NCBI GenBank assembly: GCA_947624875.1 | Contig: CANQMA010000007.1 | Span: 1 to 58,829, forward strand | DNA length: 58,829 nt | Source of the DNA: an uncultured Lachnospiraceae bacterium | GTDB taxonomy: Bacteria; Bacillota; Clostridia; Lachnospirales; Lachnospiraceae | Direction: 5' to 3' | Made by a program: the position numbers and the translations under genes | Notes under the pieces: model-generated | Seen by the model: the letters and a program-made list of their open reading frames with translations, nothing else | What the model was told of the DNA's origin: nothing | The model's database searches: none | Shown: positions 1 through 8,323 of the stretch, one piece after another | Layout: every line of letters begins with the position of its first letter | Numbering within the stretch: position 1 is the stretch's first letter

Positions 1-64
1 GCTCAGCTGGGAGAGCATCTGCCTTACAAGCAGGGGGTCACAGGTTCGAGCCCTGTAGGTCCCA
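1..64 (+). tRNA. tRNA-Val (anticodon TAC), 5' end outside the window
   Basis: The D arm, an anticodon loop reading TTACAAG (anticodon TAC), a T arm with GGTTCGAGCCC and the 3' acceptor strand AGGTCCC plus discriminator A are visible. The 5' acceptor strand lies before base 1. No CCA is encoded. It is the first of five tRNAs in tandem, so the window opens inside a tRNA cluster. Confidence 0.93.
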
Positions 65-100
65 CTCGTACATTAAAATGTACAGTGATAAAAGAAATGT

Positions 101-173
101 GCCGATGTGGCTCAATTGGCAGAGCAGCTGATTTGTAATCAGCAGGTTAACGGTTCGAGTCCGTTCATCGGCT
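101..173 (+). tRNA. tRNA-Thr (anticodon TGT)
   Basis: The acceptor arms GCCGATG and CATCGGC pair fully, followed by discriminator T. The anticodon loop is TTTGTAA, giving anticodon TGT, and the T loop is GTTCGAGTC. CCA is not encoded. Confidence 0.95.
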
Positions 174-178
174 TATGT

Positions 179-260
179 GGGCAGATTCCCGAGTGGCCAA
201 AGGGGACAGACTGTAAATCTGCTGCAACTTGCTTCGGTGGTTCGAATCCACCTCTGCCCA
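179..260 (+). tRNA. tRNA-Tyr (anticodon GTA)
   Basis: The acceptor arms GGGCAGA and TCTGCCC pair, followed by discriminator A. The anticodon loop is CTGTAAA (anticodon GTA). The long variable arm, TGCAACTTGCTTC, is the class II form expected of bacterial tRNA-Tyr. The start was set by acceptor pairing. Confidence 0.94.
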
Positions 261-280
261 CTTTTTTAATTTCATAATGT

Positions 281-354
281 CGCGGGGTGGAGCAGTCTGG
301 AAGCTCGCCGGGCTCATAACCCGGAGGTCGTAGGTTCAAATCCTACTCCCGCAA
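281..354 (+). tRNA. tRNA-fMet (initiator, anticodon CAT)
   Basis: The 5' strand CGCGGGG faces TCCCGCA, leaving the C1-A72 mismatch diagnostic of bacterial initiator tRNA. The anticodon loop is CTCATAA, and the anticodon stem carries the three initiator G-C pairs (GGG/CCC). Confidence 0.95.
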
Positions 355-364
355 TTGATTACAT

Positions 365-437
<73 letters not shown>

Positions 438-482
438 TCTTTTTATGCAAAAATATTGAATGTTCTACATAAAAATTTATGA

Positions 483-650
483 AAAAGAGAGAACGATAAA
501 TTTGGTGAAGTTTTTAAAGATTATGATATTACGATTTCAATTGATAGTTACGGTCAGGGCGATATCAATGCAATGGATGAAATGATTGATTTGTATTATC
601 AGGGAGATGAAATTGTCTATGATGTGAGAAATAATATAGAAGTCTATTAA
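483..650 (+). pseudogene. C-terminal scrap of an unidentified small acidic protein
   Basis: After an in-frame TGA at 480, an open frame of 55 codons runs to TAA at 648-650. It has no plausible ATG near its 5' end and encodes an acidic, Tyr-rich stretch including DYDITISIDSYGQGD and YYQGDEIVYDV. It is followed directly by a good intrinsic terminator. This looks like the 3' end of a gene whose front was lost beside the tRNA cluster. I do not recognise the family. Confidence 0.35.
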
Positions 651-651
651 T

Positions 652-681
652 AAAAGCATCAACATGGTTGGTGCTTTTATT
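652..681 (+). terminator. Intrinsic terminator after the gene scrap
   Basis: AAAAGCATCAAC pairs with GTTGGTGCTTTT around an ATG loop (one G-U pair), followed by ATTT. It sits two bases after the stop of the 483-650 remnant. Confidence 0.6.
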
Positions 682-1126
682 TGCAAAAAACCACGGTAAA
701 ATCAATATAAAGCTGTGGTTTTGGATTTTTTACATGATGAGAAAACAGTTTTCTCATCCGCCGGTCAATATCGGTAATATAACCGTTCAGCCTGCAGGAA
801 GTTAATGGATAGTAATATAAAAGATGTTTGCAAGGTGCAAAATCTTAGAGGAATATGTTATACTGATAGATACGATAAGAGAAAAAATTTTTAAGGAGCC
901 AAGTAGAATGGAAGATAATCCTGAATGTCAAAGGGCTGTCCCAAGAAAAATGAAACAAGATTGAGCAGGGTGAACTATAAACTGCAGGTATGGGTGATTT
1001 AGAAATGATAAATCAATAATATTTTAGTGAAACCATTGATGCAGGTGCTTTTTGTACATTTTTAATATAAAGAATTATTTCAAATAAAAGCTGGAACCAA
1101 GACTAATTTTTAAAAGGAGAAAAAAG
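682..1126. other. Gene-poor stretch with decayed sequence
   Basis: No intact gene is visible here. A 19-codon frame at 908-964 has a decent ribosome site (AAGGAGCC) and reads MEDNPECQRAVPRKMKQD, then stops. Its AGGGCTGTCCC segment resembles the ends of some insertion sequences, so this is probably the start of a gene cut by a lost element. AAAAGGAG at 1114-1121 is the ribosome site of the next gene. Confidence 0.4.
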
Positions 1127-1657
1127 ATGAATGAAACATTACAGGTGATTGAACAAAGGAGCTCTACACGTGGATACACCACAGAACTGTTGACAAAAGA
1201 AGAAATAGACTGTTTAGTTCGGGCGGGACTTCAGGCGCCGACTGCTACCAATCGAAGAGAAATTCATATTACGGTTGTAGATGGAGACAATCCAATTCTT
1301 TCTGAAATTGAGCATTTGAAAAATCAGACTTTTGGAAACCCAAGACCCGAACATAATTTTTACTATGAAGCGCCGACAGTACTTTTTTTAAGCGCAGAGG
1401 AAACATTTGCATGGAGTAGTGTCGATGCGGGAATTGCAGTAGAAAATATTGCTCTGGTAGCAGAAGCGATGGGACTTGGCAGTGTTATTATCGGTTGTGT
1501 TAAAACTGCACTGACCGGAGAACAGAAAGCATATTTTAGCGAAAAATTGAAATTTCCAAAAGGGTATGTATTTGAAATTGCCATTGCCATAGGGCATAAG
1601 GCTATTACCAAGCAGCCCCATGAATATGATATGGAACAGAATGTATCTTATATATAA
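1127..1657 (+). CDS. Nitroreductase family protein
   Basis: The 176-residue protein fits the flavin-dependent nitroreductase family, homodimeric FMN enzymes that reduce nitro groups, quinones or other acceptors with NAD(P)H. The N-terminal signature IEQRSSTRGY (residues 8-17) is the usual R-R-S-x-R phosphate-contacting motif. LVRAGLQAPTATNRR (31-45) matches the A-P-S/T-A-x-N-x-Q region, and EAMGLGSVIIG (124-134) is the conserved late glycine motif. The length is typical of the short subfamily. An AAAAGGAG ribosome site lies 6 bases before the ATG. It stands alone between decayed sequences, so its substrate cannot be inferred from context. Confidence 0.85.
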   Translation: MNETLQVIEQRSSTRGYTTELLTKEEIDCLVRAGLQAPTATNRREIHITVVDGDNPILSEIEHLKNQTFGNPRPEHNFYYEAPTVLFLSAEETFAWSSVDAGIAVENIALVAEAMGLGSVIIGCVKTALTGEQKAYFSEKLKFPKGYVFEIAIAIGHKAITKQPHEYDMEQNVSYI

Positions 1658-1839
1658 AGTATCAATTTTAAATTACGTGAATTGAAAAATGTATATAAGA
1701 AGTGTAGAAAATTGAGGAGTGGTTACCTTAAAGAATATAGATTAGAGTTTTTGTCAGTTGAATAAAAATAAAAATGAGAAAGGTCCTCTTATAAGTTATA
1801 ATGGTTTCAACGAAAAATCATTAAAGGAGGATCTTTTTC

Positions 1840-1977
1840 ATGGATATTGTAACATTATTAGAGACTTTAGTTAAGGGGTTAAATGAAGCAGAGGAAAAAT
1901 CTTTTGAAAATCCTAAAGACTTTTATTCTTTGGAGACCTCAGTTAAGAGCAAAACCAGATTAGACAGAAAGAAGTAA
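1840..1977 (+). pseudogene. Truncated transposase-like N-terminus (insertion-sequence remnant)
   Basis: A strong ribosome site (AAAGGAGG) precedes ATG at 1840. The frame MDIVTLLETLVKGLNEAEEK continues for 45 residues and then stops. The sequence feels like the start of a UPF0236/ISLre2-type transposase, but I hold that only loosely. The rest of such a gene (over 400 codons) is absent. The remnant lies directly before the CRISPR-Cas locus. Confidence 0.35.
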
Positions 1978-2188
1978 ACATAGGGAATCAAATCGAAACG
2001 AATTATATCTAAGAGTTCTCCGACCTTTCCCAACTGACAATCAGTTTACTCTATCGGAATAGAAGACGAAGGTTTACAATCTATGTTTTCATATGTTATA
2101 ATTGTGTCAGTTTTTAGTGGACGTGAAAATAAGGGGGATTGATTTAGAAAAGCAATCTGAAGTTTTTTTTAATTCTGTTCGGGATAAT
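1978..2188. other. Non-coding spacer between the IS remnant and the tracrRNA
   Basis: No open frame of useful length is present. The segment contains short scraps without start codons, for example a frame ending in FSGRENKGD before TGA near 2140. It probably belongs to the decayed element upstream. Confidence 0.4.
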
Positions 2189-2293
2189 AAAAAAAGACTC
2201 AAATATAAAATTTAAGTCTTTTTATCATATGCAACAAGCATGCCTTTCGGCGATTTCGGATAAATCCTTATTTGAACTCACCTTGTAAATTAC
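2189..2293 (-). ncRNA. tracrRNA of the type II-A CRISPR-Cas9 system
   Basis: Reading the minus strand from about 2293, the anti-repeat (2292-2270) pairs with the first 21 bases of the CRISPR repeat. A 13-bp upper stem (TAATTTACAAGGT against ACCTTGTAAATTA) and a 6-bp lower stem (TCAAAT against GTTTGA, one G-U) flank a bulge with GA on the crRNA side and GAGT on the tracr side. This is the same layout as the SpCas9 repeat:anti-repeat duplex. Next come a short nexus hairpin (GGATTTATCC), a GCC-GAAA-GGC hairpin and an ATGC-TTGTT-GCAT hairpin. An intrinsic terminator follows (AAGACTTAAAT pairing with ATTTGAGTCTT, then seven T). The transcript would be about 105 nt, encoded divergently from cas9. 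Confidence 0.93.
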
Positions 2294-2299
2294 ACCATC

Positions 2300-2328
2300 A
2301 ATTTAACATCAAATCAAATATGTGTCAA
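2300..2328 (-). promoter_or_regulatory. tracrRNA promoter
   Basis: On the minus strand, a perfect -35 box TTGACA (2328-2323), a 17-bp spacer and a -10-like TAAATT (2305-2300) place the start near 2293, the first base before the anti-repeat. The promoter lies between the tracrRNA and the cas9 ribosome site, so tracrRNA and cas9 transcription diverge within about 60 bp. Confidence 0.8.
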
Positions 2329-2362
2329 TACATTTCAGAAAAAATTCATGGAGGAAATGCAA

Positions 2363-5300
2363 ATGAAATACTATTTAGGACTTGATATGGGGACTTCGTC
2401 TGTGGGTTGGGCAGTCACTGATGAAAAATACAATCTTATTAGAAAAAAAGGAAAAGATTTATGGGGCGTTCGATTATTTAGTGAGGCAAAGACTGCTGCA
2501 GATCGGAGAAGTCATAGGGTATCAAGGCGGCGTCTGCAAAGAGAAAAGGCAAGGGTTGGTTATTTAAAGGAACTTTTTGAAGAGCAAATTAATCAACGCG
2601 ATGCGGGATTTTTTCAAAGACTTGAAGACAGTAAATATTTTGAGGCAGATAAAGCGGAGCACCAGCCTTTCGCCCTGTTCGCAGATACAGGATATACGGA
2701 TAAGCAGTATTATCAGGATTATCCGACAATTTTTCATTTGAGAAATGAACTGCTTCATTCCAAAGAACCTCATGATGTAAGACTTGTTTTTCTGGCAATT
2801 TTAAATATGTATAAACATCGCGGACATTTTCTGAATGCAAGTTTGGGAGAAAACGGAACACAGGATATTAACGCGTTAAGCCAGTCATTGAGCGAAGAAT
2901 TATCATTGGTATGGGAAGAAACAACACTCAACGATATAAATGCAGACGGCAGACTGATGCAAATTCTATCTTCTAAAGAATACTCCAGCAGCAGAAAACA
3001 CGAAAAACTGCTTGAAGCATTACAGCTCAACAAAAAAAGTGATAAGAAAGAAGCGGAGCTGTTGAAGTTAATCTGTGGATTGACTGCCACGATTGCAAAC
3101 ATATTTGTCACTGAAAACTTTGAAGATGAAAATAAGAAATTTAAGATTTCATTTAAAGATGGAAATTTTGATGAAAAGTGCGGACAGGTTGAAGAAATGC
3201 TGAGTCCGGAAGCTTATGAAGTGTTCCTGACTTTAAAGGAAATATACGATGCCGGTGTTTTGGCGAATATTATGCAGGGCGAAAATAAGACTTATCAGTA
3301 TTTGTCTGAGGCAAGGGTTGATTTGTATGAAAAGCACCAAAAAGATTTGATTATATTGAAACGGGTGTATAAGAAATATGCGCCTGAAAAGTATGACACG
3401 ATGTTCCGGACAATGGAAGAAAACAATTACAGCGCCTATGTCGGTTCTGTAAATTCCGGAAAAAAGAAGGAACGGAGAGGAGCAAAATCGCCGGACTTTT
3501 TTACGAATGTGAAAAAAGCAGTCGGCGATATGCCGGAAGATGAAGATACCGGATATATTTTACAGGAATTGGAGAAAGATGCTTTTCTTCCAAAGCAGCT
3601 TACTTCTGCAAACGGCGTAATTCCAAATCAGGTACATAAAGCAGAAATGAAAAAGATTTTGGAAAATGCGGAGAGTTATCTGCCATTTTTAAAGGAAACA
3701 GATGAAACGGGACTCTCTGTCAGCGAAAAAATTGTGCAGATGTTTGCGTTTCAGATTCCTTATTATGTCGGGCCGTTGCGCAATAATGGGCAAGGCAACG
3801 CATGGTCGGTCAGAAAGGAATCCGGAAGAGTTTTCCCATGGAATTTTGAGCAGAAAATAGACACAAAAGAATCCGCTGAAAGATTTATCAGCAAGATGGT
3901 AAAACGCTGCACCTATTTATCAGGGGAAAATGTTCTGCCGAAAAACTCTCTTTTGTATGAAAAATTTATGGTATTGAATGAACTGAATAATTTAAAAATA
4001 AACGGCGAAGAGGTTTCGGTTTCTTTAAAACAGGGTATTTATAATCATCTGTTTAAAAAAGGAAAAAAAGTAACTGCAAAAAAACTGATAGAATATTTAA
4101 AAAAGAATGCATATGTGGAAAATCAGGCAGAGATAGAAATTACGGGCATTGATGGTGATTTCACAAACACGTTGTCAAATTATGCAAAATTTACGGCAGT
4201 TTTCAATGCGGAGACGCTTACCTTTGAACAGGAAAAAATGGCAGAAAATATTATTTTCTGGTCTACGGTTTATGGGGATTCCAAATCTTTTCTGAAGGAG
4301 AGGATTCAGGAAACCTATGGAGATGTTTTATCCAAAGAACAGATTAAAAAAATCATGGGGTATAAATTTAAGGACTGGGGCAGATTGTCAAAAGCTTTTT
4401 TGGAGATTGAAGGAGCAGATACGGAGACCGGAGAAGTTTTATCCATTATACAAAGAATGTGGAACGAAAATTATAATCTTATGGAGTTGCTCAGCAACCG
4501 GTTTACATATAGAGATGAAGTCGAAAAGCAGGCAAGCGCAATAGAAAAAACATTGTCAGAGGTTGAATATGAAGATTTAGAAGATTTATATCTGTCTTCA
4601 CCGGTAAAGAGAATGATCTGGCAGACCATTAAAATTCTGAAAGAATTGGAAAAGGTATTAGGAGAAGAGCCTGCGAAAATCTTTGTTGAGATGGCAAGAG
4701 ATGTCAATGCAGAAAAAAAGAGAACAGACAGCAGAAAAAAGAAATTTTCAGAATTATATAAAGGCTGTAAAGACGATGGAAAGAACTGGAGTAAAGAAAT
4801 TGCCGATACAGAAGAATATAAGTTTAGAAGTAAAAAGTTGTATCTGTATTATATGCAAAAAGGAAAATGTATGTATACAGGAGACCGGATAGAATTATCT
4901 GACTTATTTAATGATAATCTGTACGACATCGACCATATTTATCCACGACATTTTGTCAAAGATGACAGTCTGGAAAACAATCTTGTACTTGTAAAAAAGG
5001 AAAAGAATGCTCATAAAAGTGATAATTATCCTATCGAGTCTTCCATCAGAAACGCTATGCATGGCTGGTGGAAAACCTTAAAAGAAGGAAAATTTATTAC
5101 AGAAGAAAAATACAAGCGGTTAATGAGAAAGGAAGAGTTTACAGATGATGAAAAAGCCTCCTTTATCAGCAGACAGATTGTAGAAACAAGACAGGGGACA
5201 AAAGTCATTACCGGTTTGTTTGAGCAGACATTCCAGCATAGTGAAATTGTTTATGTAAAAGCCGGAAATGTAAGTGCATTTCGTCAGAAATATGACATCG

Positions 5301-6418
5301 TAAAATGCCGAAATGTCAATGATTATCACCATGCGCATGATGCGTACTTAAATATTGTGGTCGGAAATACTTATCATGTTAAATTTACAAAAAATCCGAT
5401 TACCTTTATTAGAGAATACCGCAGAGATGCCAAAAAAAATCCGTATCATATGTACAAAATATTTGACTATACAGTACAGAGAAACGGCGAGGTCGCTTGG
5501 AATACGGAAAACAATGAGAGTATCCGGATTGTAAAAAAAGCGCTTAACATAGGCAGACCATTAGTTACCCGAATGAACTATGAAGAACATGGAGGGCTTG
5601 CTGACCAGACCATATACAGCGCAAAAGAGGCGCAAAGTAAAAATGCAGAGGGTTATATTTCTGTGAAAGCCTCAGACAGCAGATTATCTGATATATGTAA
5701 ATATGGCGGATATAAAAAATATACAGGCTCGTATTTCTTTTTAGTGGAATATACAAAAAAAGGAAAAAGAGTGCGCAGTCTGGAAGCCATGCCTTTGTAC
5801 AGAAAAGAGCAACTAAATACTACGGAGAAAATGGAAGAATACTGCCGGACATTTCTGGGATATGAAGAACCGGTAATCAGACTAAAGAAAATAAAGATGT
5901 ATTCTCTGATTAAAGTAGATGGATTTTATCTGTATCTGACCGGTAGAACTGGAAATCGGTTAGCAGTTACGAATGCAGTAGAATTAAGTTTAGACTATGA
6001 ACAGATGTGTTATGTTAAGGCAATTACGGGCGCTTCGGATAAAAAAATGACAGACGAGCAGTTAGACCAAAGTAAAGATATTAGTAGAGAGCGGAATATT
6101 CTATTATACAATATTCTGAAAGAGAAACATCAGCAGACAATTTATAAAAACAGACCAAATCCGGTTGGAGATAAGTTGGAAGAATGGCAGGAAGCGTTTG
6201 AAAACCTGTCAATCAGCAACCAGATATATGTATTGCTGCAGATATTACAGTTATCACAACAGGCAAATGCAGGTGTGGATTTAACTTTAATTGGTGGAAA
6301 GAAAAAAACAGGAGTATCTTTAGTTGGAAAAATACTTTCTGGAAAATCAGAATTTAAGTTAGTGAATCAGTCCGTTGCAGGTCTTTATCAAAATGAGATT
6401 GACCTGCTGACGATATGA
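2363..6418 (+). CDS. cas9: CRISPR-associated endonuclease Cas9 (type II-A)
   Basis: This is an RNA-guided DNA endonuclease using crRNA:tracrRNA to cut invading DNA. The product is 1351 residues, a typical II-A size. RuvC-I is LGLDMGTSSVGWAV (Asp8). The Arg-rich bridge helix RRSHRVSRRRLQREKARV follows at about residues 51-68. RuvC-II PAKIFVEMARD carries Glu776. The HNH centre YDIDHIYPRHF has His858, with Asn872 and Asn882 in ENNLVLVKKEKN. RuvC-III YHHAHDAYLN has His990 and Asp993. All catalytic residues are present, so the nuclease should be active. The C-terminal third should hold the PAM-interacting domain. ATG 2363 was chosen because GGAGG ends 8 bases before it; an in-frame ATG at 2348 has no ribosome site. 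The stop overlaps cas1 by 4 bases. Confidence 0.97.
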   Translation: MKYYLGLDMGTSSVGWAVTDEKYNLIRKKGKDLWGVRLFSEAKTAADRRSHRVSRRRLQREKARVGYLKELFEEQINQRDAGFFQRLEDSKYFEADKAEHQPFALFADTGYTDKQYYQDYPTIFHLRNELLHSKEPHDVRLVFLAILNMYKHRGHFLNASLGENGTQDINALSQSLSEELSLVWEETTLNDINADGRLMQILSSKEYSSSRKHEKLLEALQLNKKSDKKEAELLKLICGLTATIANIFVTENFEDENKKFKISFKDGNFDEKCGQVEEMLSPEAYEVFLTLKEIYDAGVLANIMQGENKTYQYLSEARVDLYEKHQKDLIILKRVYKKYAPEKYDTMFRTMEENNYSAYVGSVNSGKKKERRGAKSPDFFTNVKKAVGDMPEDEDTGYILQELEKDAFLPKQLTSANGVIPNQVHKAEMKKILENAESYLPFLKETDETGLSVSEKIVQMFAFQIPYYVGPLRNNGQGNAWSVRKESGRVFPWNFEQKIDTKESAERFISKMVKRCTYLSGENVLPKNSLLYEKFMVLNELNNLKINGEEVSVSLKQGIYNHLFKKGKKVTAKKLIEYLKKNAYVENQAEIEITGIDGDFTNTLSNYAKFTAVFNAETLTFEQEKMAENIIFWSTVYGDSKSFLKERIQETYGDVLSKEQIKKIMGYKFKDWGRLSKAFLEIEGADTETGEVLSIIQRMWNENYNLMELLSNRFTYRDEVEKQASAIEKTLSEVEYEDLEDLYLSSPVKRMIWQTIKILKELEKVLGEEPAKIFVEMARDVNAEKKRTDSRKKKFSELYKGCKDDGKNWSKEIADTEEYKFRSKKLYLYYMQKGKCMYTGDRIELSDLFNDNLYDIDHIYPRHFVKDDSLENNLVLVKKEKNAHKSDNYPIESSIRNAMHGWWKTLKEGKFITEEKYKRLMRKEEFTDDEKASFISRQIVETRQGTKVITGLFEQTFQHSEIVYVKAGNVSAFRQKYDIVKCRNVNDYHHAHDAYLNIVVGNTYHVKFTKNPITFIREYRRDAKKNPYHMYKIFDYTVQRNGEVAWNTENNESIRIVKKALNIGRPLVTRMNYEEHGGLADQTIYSAKEAQSKNAEGYISVKASDSRLSDICKYGGYKKYTGSYFFLVEYTKKGKRVRSLEAMPLYRKEQLNTTEKMEEYCRTFLGYEEPVIRLKKIKMYSLIKVDGFYLYLTGRTGNRLAVTNAVELSLDYEQMCYVKAITGASDKKMTDEQLDQSKDISRERNILLYNILKEKHQQTIYKNRPNPVGDKLEEWQEAFENLSISNQIYVLLQILQLSQQANAGVDLTLIGGKKKTGVSLVGKILSGKSEFKLVNQSVAGLYQNEIDLLTI

Positions 6419-7287
6419 GTTGGCGGACGGTTGTAATATCAAAGAATGCCAAATTGGATTATCAGATGGGGTATCTTGTGGTCAGAGGGCAGGATACCAA
6501 GAAAATCTATTTGAATGAAATAGGAATTTTAATCATAGAGAGCACCGCTGTTTCGCTTACAGCTTATCTGCTCAGCGAGTTGGTGAAGAAAAAAATTAAA
6601 GTGATTTTCTGTGATGAAAAAAGAAATCCGAGTGCTGAACTGTTACCGTATTATGGAAGTCATGACACCAGTATAAAGGTAAAAAGGCAGACCGATTGGG
6701 ATAAAGATGTAAAATCAATGATCTGGACGGAAGTCGTTACGGAAAAAATACGTCAGCAGGCAGGCTTGTTGGAAAAATTACAAAAGCCGGAAGCGGAGAT
6801 GCTACATTCCTATATTGATGAAATAGAATTTGGAGATGTTACAAATCGTGAAGGACATGCGGCAAAAGTATATTTTAATGCCTTATTTGGGAAAAAATTT
6901 ACCAGAACGGAAGAATGCCCTGTCAATGCCGCGTTAAATTACGGATATAGTCTGATTTTATCTGCTTTTAACAGAGAAATTGTTGCAAATGGCTATCTTA
7001 CCCAGATTGGGCTCTTTCATGACAATATGTTTAATCAGTTTAATCTGGCTTCTGATTTAATGGAGCCTTTTCGCCCGTTGGCAGATGAAAAGGTGTATTA
7101 TTTAAAGCCTGAAAAATTTGAAACAGATGAAAAATATATGATGCTGGGACTTCTGAATGAGGAGGTATTGATTGCAGGAAAGAGGGAATATTTTCTTAAT
7201 GCGGTCAAACTTTATGTAAAAAGCGTGTTTGATGCACTAAATGAAAAAGATTCTTCCCTGATTCGGTTTTATACAAATGAGTTATAG
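6415..7287 (+). CDS. cas1: CRISPR-associated endonuclease Cas1 (type II)
   Basis: Cas1 is the integrase subunit that joins new spacers to the leader-proximal repeat, acting as a Cas1-Cas2 complex. The 290-residue length and the opening [16 protein letters not shown] are typical of type II Cas1. The metal-binding triad is visible: Glu146 ([11 protein letters not shown]), His202 (IGLFHDNMF) and Glu217 (DLMEPFRP). Its ATG overlaps the cas9 stop (ATGA), implying coupled translation, and its end overlaps cas2 by 11 bases. Confidence 0.96.
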   Translation: MSWRTVVISKNAKLDYQMGYLVVRGQDTKKIYLNEIGILIIESTAVSLTAYLLSELVKKKIKVIFCDEKRNPSAELLPYYGSHDTSIKVKRQTDWDKDVKSMIWTEVVTEKIRQQAGLLEKLQKPEAEMLHSYIDEIEFGDVTNREGHAAKVYFNALFGKKFTRTEECPVNAALNYGYSLILSAFNREIVANGYLTQIGLFHDNMFNQFNLASDLMEPFRPLADEKVYYLKPEKFETDEKYMMLGLLNEEVLIAGKREYFLNAVKLYVKSVFDALNEKDSSLIRFYTNEL

Positions 7288-7597
7288 ATATATGAGAGTA
7301 ATTGTGATGTTTGATTTACCGGTAGTAACAGATAGCGACCGTCGTGAATATACGCTTTTTAGAAAATATTTAATCAAAAACGGCTTTCTTATGATGCAGG
7401 AAAGTATTTATTGCAAACTGGCGCAAAACATGACGATAGCGGACGCTATTATAGAGAATGTAAGAAAGCATAAACCAAATAGGGGATTGGTTCAGGTGAT
7501 GAAAATTACGGAAAAACAGTTCTCAAAAATTGAGTACATTGTAGGCGAAGTTTCAAGGGAAGTGCTGGACAGCGATGAGAGGCTGGTAATTTTATGA
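7277..7597 (+). CDS. cas2: CRISPR-associated protein Cas2 (type II)
   Basis: This small structural partner of Cas1 in spacer acquisition has 106 residues with a ferredoxin-like fold. [10 protein letters not shown] (residues 7-16) holds the conserved strand-1 Asp13, and [12 protein letters not shown] (34-45) is the standard second motif. It overlaps cas1 by 11 bases without a clear separate ribosome site, so translation is probably coupled. ATG at 7292 (residue 6) is an alternative start. It overlaps csn2 by 4 bases. Confidence 0.95.
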   Translation: MSYRYMRVIVMFDLPVVTDSDRREYTLFRKYLIKNGFLMMQESIYCKLAQNMTIADAIIENVRKHKPNRGLVQVMKITEKQFSKIEYIVGEVSREVLDSDERLVIL

Positions 7598-8265
7598 AGT
7601 TGGTAAATGGAAAATATAGTCTGATTATAAATATGCAGGAAAATATGGCGGATACGTTGGTGCTTGAAAATGAATCAGTGATGACAGAATTTGTGGAACA
7701 GTTATATTTTCAGTCGTTCGGGCAGGAAGGGGACTTTGTATTATCTGACAATGATGAACTGCTGGAAATTCAAAAAACACTTGAAATCATCATAAATCCA
7801 TTTGCGCTTGATTTTAATAATAAAAATGTACTGAAAAAACTTTATTCGGAGTTGAGCGGGCTTGGCAATGAACTTCTTATGGAGAAGAACAGTTTGAATG
7901 CACAAATCTGTCATTTACTTGAAACATTGATTAGTCGGGCTGCTTATAATGATATTTCTTATCAGAATGATTATGAGTGGGTAGATTTATTTAAATTTTA
8001 TGGAATTAAAATCGAGCCATATTGTGATACTTTGTCACAAAAAATAATTGAGTATATTAAACTGACATCTCAGTTACAGTTAAATAAGATTCTCTGCTTT
8101 GTTAATCTGAAACAATATTTAAACAAATCTGAACTTCAGAATTTGTATCAGATGGCTTTTTATAGTAAAATACAATTATTACTGATTGAGTCTTATGAAA
8201 AAGAACAACTGGATAATGAAAACGTCTATATTATTGATAAAGATAGATGTTTAATTATAAAATAG
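7594..8265 (+). CDS. csn2: Type II-A CRISPR-associated protein Csn2
   Basis: Csn2 forms a ring around free DNA ends and is needed for adaptation in II-A systems; its presence defines the subtype. The 223-residue protein opens [13 protein letters not shown] and ends in a short strand [13 protein letters not shown], both typical of the short Csn2a branch. The central part is helical and acidic, matching the Csn2 helical leg domain. It overlaps cas2 (ATGA), completing a four-gene operon. The CRISPR leader starts immediately after the stop. Confidence 0.92.
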   Translation: MKLVNGKYSLIINMQENMADTLVLENESVMTEFVEQLYFQSFGQEGDFVLSDNDELLEIQKTLEIIINPFALDFNNKNVLKKLYSELSGLGNELLMEKNSLNAQICHLLETLISRAAYNDISYQNDYEWVDLFKFYGIKIEPYCDTLSQKIIEYIKLTSQLQLNKILCFVNLKQYLNKSELQNLYQMAFYSKIQLLLIESYEKEQLDNENVYIIDKDRCLIIK

Positions 8266-8323
8266 AGCTTTTTATGATTTCGCCATTGTCGAATGGGTAG
8301 GTTCGGTGATAATCTCATTTGAG
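8266..8323 (+). promoter_or_regulatory. CRISPR leader with array promoter and leader-anchoring motif
   Basis: The 58 bp between csn2 and the first repeat hold a promoter-like pair, TTGTCG (8286-8291) and GATAAT (8308-8313), 16 bp apart, which would start transcription near the first repeat. The last seven bases, ATTTGAG (8317-8323), equal the leader-anchoring sequence known from streptococcal II-A systems, where it directs integration of new spacers at the first repeat. Confidence 0.82.

Noticed and set aside
139-339. 66-codon minus-strand frame over the tRNA cluster
   Set aside because: It is antisense to three clear tRNAs (Thr, Tyr, fMet).
2348-2362. Earlier in-frame ATG for cas9 at 2348
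   Set aside because: The GGAGG ribosome site overlaps it and fits ATG 2363, and the extra residues do not match Cas9 starts.
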